From: Neobacillus rhizosphaerae
GTDB lineage: Bacteria; Bacillota; Bacilli; Bacillales; Cytobacillaceae
Reading direction: 5' to 3'
DNA: 64,000 bases
NCBI RefSeq assembly: GCF_937468385.1
Contig: NZ_CALBWS010000020.1
Span: forward strand, 33,131 to 97,130
Position numbers and translations under genes: made by a program. A model generated the notes under the pieces. That model was not told the origin of the DNA, searched no databases, and saw only the letters and a program-made list of their open reading frames with translations. Of this stretch, positions 17,968 through 29,773 are shown piece by piece. How positions within the stretch are numbered: the first letter of the stretch is position 1; every line of letters starts with the position of its first letter.

Positions 17968-19446
17968 ATGATTTATCAACTAGTCAAACAATTAGTTAAT
18001 CAAGCACTTGCCGCTCAATTAATCGAGCGGGAAGATGAAATATACGTACGTAATCAGGTCTTGTCACTGCTGCATCTAGTTGATTTTAAGGAAATGGTAG
18101 TTAGTGAGGAAAGCGAAATTCCTGATTTATTAGACCAGATTGTTGAGTATGCCTGCGAGCAGGGCATTATTGAAAATCTTTTTGATGCAAAAGAAATTTT
18201 TTCGAGCAAAATCATGAACTGCTTTATCGCGCGACCATCCAACGTAAATCAGCTTTTTTATGAAAAATATCAACAGAATCCTAAAGTAGCAACAGAGTAT
18301 TTTTATCAATTAAGTAAAAATAGTAACTACATTCAGATGAAGCGGATTCGTAATAATATTGAATATAAGGCCGCGACTGAGTATGGTGAAATTGACATTA
18401 CGATTAATTTATCAAAACCGGAAAAGGATCCGAGGAGTATCGCGCGTGAACAGGCAGCGGAAAAAACGAATTATCCAAAATGTCTACTGTGTGTTGAGAA
18501 TGAAGGATATGCCGGGAGAATCGACCACCCGGCCCGTTCGAATCACCGGATGATTCGGTTAAACCTTGTGGAAGAGGCTTGGTATTTGCAATTTTCGCCT
18601 TATGTGTATTACAACGAGCATTGTATTGTTTTATTTGAAAAGCATACCGATATGAAGATTAGTCCCACTACTTTTTCGAGGTTAATAGCGTTTGTCGAGC
18701 AATTTCCACATTATTTTCTAGGTTCCAATGCAGATATACCGATTGTTGGTGGTTCGATTCTTTCACATGAACATTATCAAGGCGGAAACTATGAATTTGC
18801 CATGGCAAAGGCCGATTCTGACTGGACGTTTGCGATGGGTAATTTCCCGCATGTGGAATGTTCGATTGTCAAATGGCCGATGTCAGTTATTCGTCTACGG
18901 TCAGAACAAAAAGGTGAGCTTGTGGAAGCAGGGGCTCATATTTTAGCAAAATGGAAAAACTACAGTGATGAAGCTGTCGGGATAATTGCTTGGAATGATG
19001 AAACTCCACACAATACGATTACACCGATTGCCCGCAAGCGGGGTGACTTTTTTGAACTCGACCTTGTCCTTCGCAATAACCGGACGAGTGAGGAGCATCC
19101 ACTAGGAATTTTCCACCCTCACGCGGATGTGCATCATATCAAGAAGGAAAACATTGGCCTGATTGAAGTGATGGGACTGGCCGTATTACCAGCACGTTTA
19201 AAGGAAGAACTGGAAGATGTGGAGAATTACATAATTGGCAAAACTGCTGATGTTGCCAATTATCATTTAAGCTGGGCTGAAGAATTAAAAGCACACTATC
19301 ACTCTGTTGCCGACGAATCAAACGTTGAATCCCTGGTGAGAGAAGAGGTAGGGAAGAAGTTTTTGAAGGCATTAGAGGATGCTGGTGTGTTTAAGCGGGA
19401 TGAAGCGGGCACTGCCGGGTTCCAGCGGTTTATCCAATCATTATAA
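17968..19446 (+). CDS. galT: UDP-glucose-hexose-1-phosphate uridylyltransferase, Firmicutes type
   Basis: This enzyme transfers UMP from UDP-glucose to galactose 1-phosphate. It belongs to the Firmicutes class, longer than the E. coli type. Recognisable features are CLLCVENEGYAGRIDHPARSNHR, which holds the metal/substrate region, and the active-site-like histidines in GGSILSHEHYQGG. FHPHADVHHIKKENIGLIEVMGLAVLP is also typical of class II GalT. ATG 17968 is preferred over GTG 17959 because AGGGGTGA lies at a proper distance before it. The 492-residue length fits the family (about 490-515). Confidence 0.95.
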   Translation: MIYQLVKQLVNQALAAQLIEREDEIYVRNQVLSLLHLVDFKEMVVSEESEIPDLLDQIVEYACEQGIIENLFDAKEIFSSKIMNCFIARPSNVNQLFYEKYQQNPKVATEYFYQLSKNSNYIQMKRIRNNIEYKAATEYGEIDITINLSKPEKDPRSIAREQAAEKTNYPKCLLCVENEGYAGRIDHPARSNHRMIRLNLVEEAWYLQFSPYVYYNEHCIVLFEKHTDMKISPTTFSRLIAFVEQFPHYFLGSNADIPIVGGSILSHEHYQGGNYEFAMAKADSDWTFAMGNFPHVECSIVKWPMSVIRLRSEQKGELVEAGAHILAKWKNYSDEAVGIIAWNDETPHNTITPIARKRGDFFELDLVLRNNRTSEEHPLGIFHPHADVHHIKKENIGLIEVMGLAVLPARLKEELEDVENYIIGKTADVANYHLSWAEELKAHYHSVADESNVESLVREEVGKKFLKALEDAGVFKRDEAGTAGFQRFIQSL

Positions 19447-19531
19447 TCTTGGGGAATGTAGTTAAGGGCTTAGAATTTGTAGAATAGGTCTGAACCAAGT
19501 AAGGGTTCTGAAATGATGGAGTGATATATTG

Positions 19532-21582
<2,051 letters not shown>

Positions 21583-21603
21583 TCTAAGATCACCACTTCA
21601 TTA

Positions 21604-21660
21604 AAATGTATCCTATGGGTAGGCACTTTAAAAAAGTCTACCTATAGGGTACATTTTCTT
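21604..21660 (+). terminator. Terminator of the gal operon
   Basis: AATGTATCCTATGGGTAGG (from 21605) is a long inverted match to CCTATAGGGTACATT (to about 21655) with a central ACTTTAAAAAAGT palindrome, followed by TTCTTG. It is nearly symmetrical and could work in both directions. Confidence 0.7.
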
Positions 21661-21892
21661 GTGTCTGAGTCTTTTTAGTAGAAATCTTTGATAACAGCTA
21701 TTGTAACGGTAGTATCCAATTTATACTATTGATGAAAAATGTTCATTTATCGATAAAAGATAGCTATTTTGAGCCATTGGAAATAACCTTAAAATTGATT
21801 AATTTTTTAGTAGATATTGAGTATAATTTCCATTTATTGAGGAACTTAATTATTGATTCTTGGGTGAAAAATTTTACGGAGGGTGTTATGTG
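21661..21892. other. Upstream region of the CcmH-like gene
   Basis: A+T-rich, no reading frame of note. A TATAAT (21822-21827) may be the -10 of the CcmH-like gene promoter, but no matching -35 at normal distance was found. Confidence 0.3.
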
Positions 21893-22381
21893 ATGCGCAT
21901 TTTAGGATTCATAGCTTGTCTAGTCTTTTTTTTCGGAGCAATAAATGTTTCAGCTGAAGAACAAAAAGGGAAAGCAAGTTTTGATTACACTAACCCAGAG
22001 TTTAGAGCTACTGTTGATATGCTTTCCATGGATGGACATGGTAACGATGACTTGGCTAGCTGTAATGTAAAACAGGGGTACTATGAAGATGTAGCTGAAA
22101 TGTTTATGAAAGGTATGAAAAAACAGGAAATTCTTGATTACTATGAAAGGGAACTGGGGGTTCATGCCCTACAGGCTCCTCCGGTAAAGGGCTTCAATCT
22201 TAGCCTGTGGATTACCCCTTTTGTTTTATTATTTATGGTAGCCATGTTGATTTATTTCTTAATTAAAAGGTGGAAAAAGAATAATGAAATATTTGTAATG
22301 GATGAGGTTCTCCCATCTTCGAATGTGGAACATGATATTTACACATCGATTATAGAAGAAGAACGGAAAAAATTCTTATAA
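21893..22381 (+). CDS. CcmH/NrfF-like protein with incomplete CxxC
   Basis: ATG 21893 has GGAGGG 9 bases upstream and gives a signal peptide (MRILGFIACLVFFFGAINVSA). The 162-residue protein resembles CcmH/NrfF thiol-oxidoreductase subunits of cytochrome c maturation. After the cysteine region come EDVAEMFMKGMKKQEILDYY and the VKGF segment, then a membrane helix at about residues 105-125 (LWITPFVLLFMVAMLIYFLI), the family order. The expected LRCxxC is here LASCNVK (Cys57 kept, second Cys replaced by Lys), so ordinary dithiol chemistry is not possible. No other cytochrome maturation genes are adjacent. Whether it has a specialised role or is degenerate is unknown. Confidence 0.6.
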   Translation: MRILGFIACLVFFFGAINVSAEEQKGKASFDYTNPEFRATVDMLSMDGHGNDDLASCNVKQGYYEDVAEMFMKGMKKQEILDYYERELGVHALQAPPVKGFNLSLWITPFVLLFMVAMLIYFLIKRWKKNNEIFVMDEVLPSSNVEHDIYTSIIEEERKKFL

Positions 22382-22444
22382 TCTAAGCCAGAAGAGAGAA
22401 ATAAAAATAAGTAAAATTTATTCGATATTCATTAATTAAACGAG

Positions 22445-22472
22445 GACCGGGCGGATGCCTGGTTTTTTTTAT
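22445..22472 (+). terminator. Intrinsic terminator after the CcmH-like gene
   Basis: ACCGGGC and GCCTGGT form a seven-base-pair stem (one G-T pair) around a GGAT-type loop, followed by eight T residues ending near 22470. Confidence 0.7.
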
Positions 22473-22494
22473 ATTTGCGTGTATGTATAGAGTA

Positions 22495-22540
22495 GTGTCC
22501 TTCTGTGGTGGACGAATGTCTTTTTGTGGTGCCTGACACC
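22495..22540 (-). repeat. Dispersed GGTGTCAGGCACC repeat, copy 2
   Basis: The core appears in the opposite orientation as GGTGCCTGACACC (22528-22540), preceded by GTGTCC and GTGGACGAATGTC. It lies between the CcmH-like gene terminator and the sensor operon and underlies a spurious 82-codon frame. Confidence 0.8.
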
Positions 22541-22628
22541 GTTCCCACACCGTTCCCGTTTGCCACCATTTTCACTAAAATGACGTTGTTGAATTTTTGG
22601 ATGTTACGTATAATGTTTTTATCTGGAA

Positions 22629-22642
22629 TGGTAACGGTTACA
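22629..22642 (+). promoter_or_regulatory. cre-like site upstream of the three-component sensor genes
   Basis: TGGTAACGGTTACA differs from the cre consensus TGWNANCGNTNWCA at one position and is nearly palindromic around the central CG. It is 25 bp before the start codon. Confidence 0.5.
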
Positions 22643-22667
22643 TATGATGAGGGGTTGGAGAGATTTT

Positions 22668-23669
22668 ATGAGCAGGTTGTCGATCACGGCATATACATTT
22701 GGTATTATATTTTTTCTTGTGAGTTGCTCTTTTGCAGGTTTTTATGGATATAAGGTAGTTACCCATCATCTGCCTAAAGAAGAGAAAAAGATAGAAAAGT
22801 ATAATTATCATTTTATGCTGGTTCCTGAGGAGCTCGATAATGAGTATTGGAGATTGGTTGAGAAAGGGGCAAGGGCAGCCGCTAAAGATTATCATATCAT
22901 GCTGGAGTATGTTGGGCCGAAGCAAGCCAATATTGAAGATCACTTAAAGACCATTGAAATGTCGGCGGCATCAAAAGTGGACGGAATTATGACACAGGGA
23001 TTGAGTGATGAACAATTTACGCCGTTAATCAATCGGGTTGTAGAGAAGGGAATCCCTGTTATCACTGTTGATACGGATGCAGCAAACAGCAAGCGTATCG
23101 CCTACATTGGTACCGATAATTATTATTCTGGATTCTTAGCCGGAAAGGCTTTGATTGCTGATACAAAAGGACAAGCCAATGTTGCGATTATAACGGGGAG
23201 TTTCATTAAGAACCATCAAATACAGAGGGTGAAGGGATTTCGGGATGCCGTAATGGCAGAAAAGGGAATTCAGATCGTCGATGTGGAAGAATCCGAAATT
23301 AGTAGGGTGAAAGCCGCCGAAAAAGCATACAAAATCCTGCAAGACCATCCCGAGGTCAACGCCTTTTTTGGGACGAGTGCCCTAGATGGAATTGGGATTG
23401 CCCAGGTGGTCGAGAAATATAAAAAACAAGATCAAGTGTACATTGTTGGATTCGACACACTTCCGGAAACGATCAATTACATGCGGAAGGGGACCATCAA
23501 GGCAACTGTTGTTCAGGAGCCATTTGAAATGGGATACAAAGCCGTGAAAATGATGATTGATTTAATTGAAGGCCAAAAAGTACCTCCTATCGTCCACACA
23601 GATACGCGAATTTTAAGAGTAGGGGATTTACCCGTAAGTAATCAGGACAGATTGGGGGTTAATCGTTGA
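22668..23669 (+). CDS. Membrane-anchored sugar-binding protein (sensor component)
   Basis: This 333-residue protein begins with a hydrophobic segment (about residues 6-27) that is either a membrane anchor or a lipoprotein signal (LVSC), followed by a ribose/galactose-binding type-1 periplasmic domain. Domain blocks are [47 protein letters not shown], and [26 protein letters not shown] 22668 with GGAGAG is preferred over 22644. It overlaps the following kinase gene by one base (TGATG). The order binding protein, LytS/YesM kinase and AraC regulator is that of three-component systems such as XylFII-LytS-YesN known from clostridia. It probably presents sugar to the kinase rather than to a transporter. 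Confidence 0.82.
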   Translation: MSRLSITAYTFGIIFFLVSCSFAGFYGYKVVTHHLPKEEKKIEKYNYHFMLVPEELDNEYWRLVEKGARAAAKDYHIMLEYVGPKQANIEDHLKTIEMSAASKVDGIMTQGLSDEQFTPLINRVVEKGIPVITVDTDAANSKRIAYIGTDNYYSGFLAGKALIADTKGQANVAIITGSFIKNHQIQRVKGFRDAVMAEKGIQIVDVEESEISRVKAAEKAYKILQDHPEVNAFFGTSALDGIGIAQVVEKYKKQDQVYIVGFDTLPETINYMRKGTIKATVVQEPFEMGYKAVKMMIDLIEGQKVPPIVHTDTRILRVGDLPVSNQDRLGVNR

Positions 23670-25147
23670 TGTTATTTCGAATCAGATCGAAATTACTTCT
23701 TTATTTCATCGTTCTCGTGGTGTTATTAACCTCCGTCGGGCTGGTTTTTTATAACAGCAGTGAAAAACTTGTCATTGAATATGATGATAGCTTTGAACGC
23801 TTTTTGTTATTAAATGATATCTCGCAACGAACCAATTTAATTACGGAAAAGCTGCATGCCTATATTTTAGATAAGGACGAATCCTACCTGAAAGACTATC
23901 GAAAAGAAAAGGTCAAGATAATCAAGGACCAAAAGCGACTGAATAAAGTCATTAGTACGAATGATATTACTCTTACAAATTATAAAAATATGATTGATAG
24001 CTTTCTGGATGCAAGTGATGCGACACTAGGGGCTTTTCAAAAGGATGATATTAATCAATACTCTAATCAATTTAATGAGGTGTTGAAAATCGCGGCTTTT
24101 CTTCAAGAAAGCACACTTGCCTTGTTAAATAATAAACTGACAGACTATCAAAAGTTTTATAATCAAATGGAAATGCAAAATCATTATTACAAACTTATGT
24201 CGATTTCCCTATTTGCGGCAGCGTTTTTTCTTAGTACCTTATTAGCCTTATGGATTTCTGGCGGGATTACTAAACCAATCAGCCTGTTATCAAGGGCGGC
24301 TAAGGAGATTTCCAAAGGGAACTTAGCGGGAGAAGATATTAAAATAACAACAAAAGACGAATTAAAACCATTAACAGAAACCTTCAACCAAATGCGCACG
24401 AACCTGAGGCAGCTCGTAACGGAAATTAAGCAGAAATCGGAGTTAGATAAGCTTTTAAAAGAATTGGAGTTAAGGAGCTTACAGAACCAAATCAATCCTC
24501 ATTTCCTATTTAACACATTGAATACGGTTTCGAAAATGGCCTATTTGGAAGAAGCAGAACAGACATCAAGGTTAATAGAAGCAGTGGCAGCCATCCTCCG
24601 CTACAACCTCAGTGATTTTAATAAGGCCTCGACCCTTAGGGAAGAAGTGCGGATTGTGAAAGAGTATTTCTTTATCCAACAAACACGATTTGGAGAGAGG
24701 ATTCAATTCGCAACAGACATACAGGAGGATTGTTTAGATAGTGAGATTCCCAGTTTAATCCTTCAGCCAATAATTGAAAACGCCTTCATTCATGGGGTGG
24801 AATCGTATGAAGAAAATGCGCTGATTCGTTTGCGAATATACCGGCAAAATGACCGGATTCATGTAGAAGTCATTGACAACGGGGCCGGAATGGATGAGAC
24901 CACTAAGAAAAAATTACTTAATTATGTAGACGGAACGGAACCAACAGAGGGGTACGAAACTGAACAAGGAATAGGTCAATCGATAGGTATAGGAGTGAAG
25001 AATGTAATTAGAAGGCTACAGCTTTTTTATCATAGAAACGACATTGTTGAAATCGAATCAGAATTAAATAAGGGAACAAATTTCAGGTTGACGATTCCTG
25101 AGACAGTAAAAGGGGGCAATGAGCTTGTTGAAAATTTTAATTGTTGA
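23669..25147 (+). CDS. YesM/LytS-type sensor histidine kinase (three-component)
   Basis: The 492-residue kinase has a membrane helix at about residues 7-29, a mostly helical extracellular region to about 172, a second helix at about 176-198, and a HAMP linker. The His_kinase motif [15 protein letters not shown] has its His at residue 278, and the ATPase domain carries [11 protein letters not shown] and [12 protein letters not shown]. The small all-helical outer region suggests that ligand detection is done by the binding protein encoded just upstream. ATG 23669 overlaps the preceding stop. The gene ends inside the next regulator gene. Confidence 0.88.
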   Translation: MLFRIRSKLLLYFIVLVVLLTSVGLVFYNSSEKLVIEYDDSFERFLLLNDISQRTNLITEKLHAYILDKDESYLKDYRKEKVKIIKDQKRLNKVISTNDITLTNYKNMIDSFLDASDATLGAFQKDDINQYSNQFNEVLKIAAFLQESTLALLNNKLTDYQKFYNQMEMQNHYYKLMSISLFAAAFFLSTLLALWISGGITKPISLLSRAAKEISKGNLAGEDIKITTKDELKPLTETFNQMRTNLRQLVTEIKQKSELDKLLKELELRSLQNQINPHFLFNTLNTVSKMAYLEEAEQTSRLIEAVAAILRYNLSDFNKASTLREEVRIVKEYFFIQQTRFGERIQFATDIQEDCLDSEIPSLILQPIIENAFIHGVESYEENALIRLRIYRQNDRIHVEVIDNGAGMDETTKKKLLNYVDGTEPTEGYETEQGIGQSIGIGVKNVIRRLQLFYHRNDIVEIESELNKGTNFRLTIPETVKGGNELVENFNC

Positions 25148-26711
25148 TGATGAGGTCCTTGAACGAAAAGCATTAACCCGAATTATTAACGGCTCTGTGC
25201 AAGACGTTTTGGTGATTGGCGAAGCCCCTAACGGAAGAAAAGCAATTGAAATGGCCCAAGAACATCAGCCTGACATTATTTTTATGGATATAAAAATGCC
25301 AGGAATTGATGGTGTTCAAGCTGTTAAAGCTATCAAAAAAGTCGGCCTCGGCATTCGCTTTATCATGGTTTCTGCCTTTAACACATTCGAATATGCCAAA
25401 GAAGTGATGCAACAGGGAGTCAAGGAATATATCTTAAAACCGAGTAGAAAACAAGATATTCTTGCGGCACTAGAGCGTGTTACAGGTGAAATCTATGAGG
25501 AACGTAAACAGAGAGATGAGCAGCGAAGCTTGAAAGAAAACCTCGACCGAGCTGTTTCGATTGCCCAAAAAGAATGGGTTTCATCGTTATTAGTGAACCA
25601 AGTTCAGGATATTACCTTTGATGAATGGGGCCAGCTATTAGGGGTAGAAATTACATCCGGCTATATTATGCTGTTTTCCCTTCTACAGGAAGGTAATGCT
25701 GAGCCTTCCATAAGTGAAAAACAAAACTGGTACATGTGGCTGAAGGAAGTCCTAAAATCTGTTGTTAAAAAGCACGAAGTCATGATTGGGCCTTTAACAG
25801 AATCACAAGCTCCGGTGTTATTCCTTTGCAAAAAGACAACAGAAAAGGTCAATTTTAGAGCAAGTGCACAGGCTATCATTGATAGCATGGTCAGCCTTTT
25901 TTATAAGGAATCATTCAACGGGGAATTAAGAATTGGCATTGGTCTCCCCTATAATCATGCCCATGAGCTAAATAAATCCTATCATGAAGCGCTTTTGACC
26001 TTAAACGAGCTCATAAAAATGCCAAATCGAAAGTATTTATTTGGCGTCAAGCAGGGAGCTGCAGAAACGCCTTCTCCATCTGGAGTTCTTGAGATGGAAA
26101 AAAAATTGTTAGATGCGGTTCGTCAGGGAGATGTTAACCAGGTCTTGTATTATTTTGATTCGTTTGTATCGAATCATGCCGTTAATAAAAATGTACAATC
26201 ACCTATGGTAAAAAAGTCATTTGATGAATTGTTTATTCTCATTTCCCGGATGCTTCATGAACTGGGTATCAGCTATGAGCGAACACCTGCTATCGAGGAA
26301 TTGGACGATAGTATGATGATTTTTGAGAAGGGGAGGTCCCATTTGTTGGCGGTCGTTCAGCATGTTCAGGTGTGGCGGAACCAGCACGCAAAGGGTATGC
26401 TTCATAAGGCAAAGGAGTATATCGAGGATCATTATGCTGATTCGATTACACTGGAATTGGTGGCGGAATATGTAGAACTTAGTCCGTTTTATTTTAGCAA
26501 ATTATTTAAAGATCGATTTGGGATGACCTTTATTGATTATTTGACGGAAATAAGAATTAAACATGCTAAAGCGGAAATGGTCGACCAGGGAAAAAGCTTA
26601 AAGGAAATATGCTATTCTGTTGGCTACAAAGATCCAAACTATTTTAGTCGTGTGTTTAAAAAGCATACAGGCTTATCACCAACTGAATTTCGCCGGGCAA
26701 CTGTAAGCTAG
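25125..26711 (+). CDS. YesN-type response regulator with AraC HTH (three-component)
   Basis: A receiver domain with LIVDDE near the N-terminus and the phospho-acceptor Asp in [13 protein letters not shown] (residue 55) is followed by a central segment and a C-terminal AraC HTH pair ending in [16 protein letters not shown] 25125 lies 7 bases after AGGGGGC and gives the usual [10 protein letters not shown] start; the ATG at 25119 is only two bases from that ribosome site. It overlaps the kinase gene by 23 bp. Immediately downstream, after a strong terminator, is mglBAC, the most likely target. Confidence 0.87.
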   Translation: MLKILIVDDEVLERKALTRIINGSVQDVLVIGEAPNGRKAIEMAQEHQPDIIFMDIKMPGIDGVQAVKAIKKVGLGIRFIMVSAFNTFEYAKEVMQQGVKEYILKPSRKQDILAALERVTGEIYEERKQRDEQRSLKENLDRAVSIAQKEWVSSLLVNQVQDITFDEWGQLLGVEITSGYIMLFSLLQEGNAEPSISEKQNWYMWLKEVLKSVVKKHEVMIGPLTESQAPVLFLCKKTTEKVNFRASAQAIIDSMVSLFYKESFNGELRIGIGLPYNHAHELNKSYHEALLTLNELIKMPNRKYLFGVKQGAAETPSPSGVLEMEKKLLDAVRQGDVNQVLYYFDSFVSNHAVNKNVQSPMVKKSFDELFILISRMLHELGISYERTPAIEELDDSMMIFEKGRSHLLAVVQHVQVWRNQHAKGMLHKAKEYIEDHYADSITLELVAEYVELSPFYFSKLFKDRFGMTFIDYLTEIRIKHAKAEMVDQGKSLKEICYSVGYKDPNYFSRVFKKHTGLSPTEFRRATVS

Positions 26712-26735
26712 TAGGTTGATAACTTAATATACTCC

Positions 26736-26775
26736 AATAAGACCAAATCGCTTCGCGTTTTGGTCTTATTTTATT
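26736..26775 (+). terminator. Terminator between sensor operon and mglBAC
   Basis: AATAAGACCAAA (26736-26747) pairs perfectly over 12 bases with TTTGGTCTTATT (26759-26770), followed by TTATT. It separates the regulator operon from the mgl promoter. Confidence 0.9.
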
Positions 26776-26884
26776 CCATTAGCACAATGTATTGTTACAT
26801 AACAGTTGCAATATAATCTAGAAATTCACAATAATATGCTATTCTTTTGAACTATTGCATGAAATCTTAGCGTGCTAACATAGT

Positions 26885-26898
26885 TGTAAGGGCTTTCA
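26885..26898 (+). promoter_or_regulatory. cre-like site upstream of mglB
   Basis: TGTAAGGGCTTTCA matches the cre consensus except for G in place of the central C. It follows a TGCTAACAT sequence (26872-26880) that could be an extended -10 and is shared with the block A transporter promoter. A TTAGC-GT-GCTAA palindrome (26867-26878) overlaps that -10. Confidence 0.4.
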
Positions 26899-26940
26899 TG
26901 ATGGCTGAGCGAAGCATGATAGAAGCCGATTATCAAGATC

Positions 26941-26956
26941 TTTACTAAAAAGTAAA
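26941..26956 (+). promoter_or_regulatory. Operator-like palindrome before mglB
   Basis: TTTACT-AAAA-AGTAAA is a perfect inverted repeat directly in front of the mglB ribosome site, and it contains the TTTACTAAAA core found three times before galK. A repressor bound here would block transcription of mglBAC. Confidence 0.55.
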
Positions 26957-26970
26957 AGGAGAATGATTAC

Positions 26971-28032
26971 ATGCTTAAGAAGAAAAAAGGGCTAATTCTA
27001 TCTTTAACCGTTGCAACTAGTATTTTATTAGCTACAGGCTGCAGCAGTTCCACTGGCGGTACAGATTCTGGAAAAGGTAAAGACGGTGACCTTCCACGCG
27101 TTGGTGCAACGATTTACAAATTTGATGATAACTTTATGTCTTACGTTCGTCGTGCCATGCAAACTTCAGCAAAAGATAAAGTTGATCTTATGCTGAATGA
27201 TTCACAAAATGACCAAGCAAAACAAATTGAGCAAGTCGACACATTAATTGCCAAAGGTGCAAAATCCTTAGCTATCAATCTTGTTGATCCAAAATCGGCT
27301 CAAACGATTATCGACAAGGCCAAACCAAAAGGTATTCCCGTTATCTTCTTTAACAAAGAGCCGGATGCAAGTGTTTTAGCAGGCTATGACAAAGCTTACT
27401 ATGTCGGAACAACTTCATCAGAATCTGGTGTGATCCAAGGTGAGTTAATCGCAAAAGCTTGGGAAGCTAACAAAGATAAATGGGACAAAAACAAAGATGG
27501 CAAACTTCAATACGTATTATTAAAAGGTGAGCCGGGACACCCAGATGCTGAAGCTCGTACGAAATTTGCTATCGACACAATCAAAGCAAAAGGTATCCAG
27601 GTGGATGAATTAGCATTGGATACTGCAATGTGGGATGCAACAAAAGCAACTGAAAAAATGGATGCTTGGTTAGCGAAATACAGTGACAAAATTGAATTCG
27701 TTATTGCCAACAACGATGGAATGGCTTTAGGAGCAATTTCTTCGCTTGAAAAAGCAGGATACTTCTCTGGTGACAAATTCATGCCAGTTGTCGGTGTTGA
27801 CGCGATTCCAGAAGCTCTTGAAATGATTGAAAAAGGAAAAATGGTTGGTACTGTCTTGAATGACGCGAAAAACCAAGGTAAAGCAACGGTTGAACTTGCG
27901 GCAAATGCAGCAAAAGGTAAAGACGTATTAGACGGAACATCGTGGAAGCTTGATGATAAAAAAGCGGTTCGTGTTCCTTACGTGGAAGTAACAAAGGACA
28001 ACATCCAAGTCGGTAGGGATGCTTATAAATAA
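26971..28032 (+). CDS. mglB: Galactose/methyl-galactoside-binding lipoprotein MglB
   Basis: The 353-residue lipoprotein has its lipobox LLATGC with Cys24. The mature part is a ribose/galactose-type binding protein: [20 protein letters not shown] at the N-terminus, [18 protein letters not shown], and [17 protein letters not shown] followed by [21 protein letters not shown] resembles the calcium-binding loop region of MglB. It delivers galactose to MglA/MglC. The ATG follows AAAGGAG. A structured repeat and then a terminator lie between it and mglA, which should raise its level over the membrane subunits. Confidence 0.93.
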   Translation: MLKKKKGLILSLTVATSILLATGCSSSTGGTDSGKGKDGDLPRVGATIYKFDDNFMSYVRRAMQTSAKDKVDLMLNDSQNDQAKQIEQVDTLIAKGAKSLAINLVDPKSAQTIIDKAKPKGIPVIFFNKEPDASVLAGYDKAYYVGTTSSESGVIQGELIAKAWEANKDKWDKNKDGKLQYVLLKGEPGHPDAEARTKFAIDTIKAKGIQVDELALDTAMWDATKATEKMDAWLAKYSDKIEFVIANNDGMALGAISSLEKAGYFSGDKFMPVVGVDAIPEALEMIEKGKMVGTVLNDAKNQGKATVELAANAAKGKDVLDGTSWKLDDKKAVRVPYVEVTKDNIQVGRDAYK

Positions 28033-28163
28033 GAAAAGTGGAAGCGCCCGTCCGGGGGCTGGAAATTTCCGGCCTCTAGGCGCTCCTCGAACAAAGGAAA
28101 AGCTCCTGCTTTTCCTTCGTTCGGGGCATGGCTTCAAGGTTGTACCCCCTTTGGAGCCGGACA
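28031..28163 (+). repeat. Structured intergenic repeat, AAGAAAAG-GCGCCC family, copy 2
   Basis: The element begins AAGAAAAGTGGAAGCGCCC, overlapping the mglB stop, and ends TGGAGCCGGACA, the same ends as copy 1 at 15443. Internally it has GGGCTGGAAATTTCCGGCCT as a hairpin and a long stem in which CCTCGAAC plus AAGGAAAAGC (28085-28103) pairs with GCTTTTCCTT plus GTTCGGGG (28108-28126). A frame that can be read through it (28019-28231) is not credible. Confidence 0.7.
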
Positions 28164-28193
28164 CCGTTCCAAATGGAAAGAAATTTTCCCATC

Positions 28194-28229
28194 AATATGA
28201 GGCGGTTTATCCATGTCTCATATTTTTTT
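28194..28229 (+). terminator. Attenuating terminator between mglB and mglA
   Basis: AATATGAG (28194-28201) pairs with CTCATATT (28217-28224) and is followed by TTTTT. It lies within the operon, so it must be partial if mglA and mglC are expressed from the mglB promoter. Confidence 0.75.
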
Positions 28230-28255
28230 AAATGGTAAAGCGAGGAGGTTCGCTC

Positions 28256-29761
28256 ATGTCTGAAGCTAGTACAACCAATTTACTTGAAATGCAAAATATA
28301 ACCAAACGATTTCCTGGTGTTATCGCTCTTAATAATGTTTCACTCAAAGTGAAGGCTGGTTCGGTACACGCCTTAATGGGTGAAAATGGCGCAGGGAAAT
28401 CGACGTTAATGAAATGCTTGTTTGGTATTTATTCGATGGATGAAGGCAAAATTCTTTTTGAAGGAAAAGAAGTGGCCTTTACTAATTCGAAACAGGCGCT
28501 TGAAAACGGTGTTTCCATGGTGCATCAGGAACTGAACCAGGTTAGGCAGCAAAATGTTATGGATAATATTTGGCTGGGCCGTTATCCGAAAAAGAGTATT
28601 TTTATCGATGAAAAGAAAATGTATCAGGATACTGTCGCGATTTTTAAAAGTCTTGATATCAACGTGGATCCGCGAAGTAAGGTTAGTACGCTATCCGTTT
28701 CAGAAATGCAGATGGTGGAAATTGCTAAGGCAGTCTCTTATGGATCGAAAATTATCGTTATGGATGAACCAACTTCTTCCCTAACTGAGAATGAAGTAGA
28801 CCATTTGTTCAAAATCATCAGAAGGCTCCAGAGTGAGAATGTAGCGATTATTTACATCTCCCACAAAATGGAGGAAATCCTGAAGATTTCTGACGAAGTG
28901 ACGATCATGCGTGACGGTCAGTATATTGCGACGAAAAGTTCAAACGAGCTAACGACCGATGAAATCATCAAGCTAATGGTTGGACGTGACTTATCACAGC
29001 GATTTCCTGCTAAAGTCAACAAGCCGGAAGATATCATATTAAAAGTATCTGACTTGACGGCCGAGACACAGCCTTCTTTTTCAAATGTGAACTTTGAGCT
29101 TAGAAAAGGCGAAATCCTGGGCATTGCTGGCTTGGTTGGTTCAAAACGTACGGAAGTAGTAGAAGCATTATTTGGGATTAGAGCGTTAAAATCAGGAACG
29201 ATTGAACTGAATGGCAAGGTGATAAAAAATCATTCGCCGCAGCAGGCCATCAAAAACGGCTTTGCGCTTGTTACCGAAGAAAGAAGATCAACGGGTATAT
29301 TCCCAGATTTAAGTGTTAGTTTTAACTCTATTATTTCTAATATGAAGCAATATAAAACAAAAAGTGGGTTCTTATCTAATCGCAAAGTGGCCGACGATAC
29401 CCAATGGGTGATTGAATCAATGCAGGTAAAAACACCTTCACAAAAAACGCTGATTGGAAGTCTGTCAGGTGGTAACCAACAGAAGGTTATTATTGGACGC
29501 TGGCTGCTGACAACACCGGATATTTTATTGCTTGACGAACCAACAAGGGGAATTGATGTTGGGGCGAAGTTCGAGATATATCAATTAATTAACCAATTAG
29601 CAGCGGACGGTAAAGGAATTATTATGATTTCTTCCGAAATGCCTGAACTGTTGGGTGTAACAGACCGAATCTTAGTAATGAGTAACGGAAGAGCAGCTGG
29701 AATCGTTGAAACTCGGGAAACATCTCAAGAAGAAATCATGCGATTAGCAGCTTTGTATTAG
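28256..29761 (+). CDS. mglA: Galactose ABC importer ATP-binding protein MglA
   Basis: This 501-residue protein contains two fused ABC domains, typical of the CUT2 family. The first has Walker [10 protein letters not shown] near residue 42 and Walker [12 protein letters not shown]. The second has the usual degenerate Walker A (GLVGSKRTE), the signature LSGGNQQKV, and [13 protein letters not shown]. It energises galactose and methyl-galactoside uptake with MglB and MglC. ATG 28256 follows GAGGAGG; an upstream ATG at 28232 precedes that ribosome site. mglC starts 12 bp after its stop. Confidence 0.94.
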   Translation: MSEASTTNLLEMQNITKRFPGVIALNNVSLKVKAGSVHALMGENGAGKSTLMKCLFGIYSMDEGKILFEGKEVAFTNSKQALENGVSMVHQELNQVRQQNVMDNIWLGRYPKKSIFIDEKKMYQDTVAIFKSLDINVDPRSKVSTLSVSEMQMVEIAKAVSYGSKIIVMDEPTSSLTENEVDHLFKIIRRLQSENVAIIYISHKMEEILKISDEVTIMRDGQYIATKSSNELTTDEIIKLMVGRDLSQRFPAKVNKPEDIILKVSDLTAETQPSFSNVNFELRKGEILGIAGLVGSKRTEVVEALFGIRALKSGTIELNGKVIKNHSPQQAIKNGFALVTEERRSTGIFPDLSVSFNSIISNMKQYKTKSGFLSNRKVADDTQWVIESMQVKTPSQKTLIGSLSGGNQQKVIIGRWLLTTPDILLLDEPTRGIDVGAKFEIYQLINQLAADGKGIIMISSEMPELLGVTDRILVMSNGRAAGIVETRETSQEEIMRLAALY

Positions 29762-29773
29762 GAGGAGAGGCAA

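Noticed and set aside
22505..22753. 82-codon plus-strand frame beginning in a repeat
   Set aside because: It is made of the dispersed GGTGCCTGACACC repeat and the upstream region of the sensor gene and has no ribosome site.
28019..28231. 70-codon frame between mglB and mglA
   Set aside because: It overlaps the end of mglB and reads through the structured repeat and terminator; codon use is unlike neighbouring genes.
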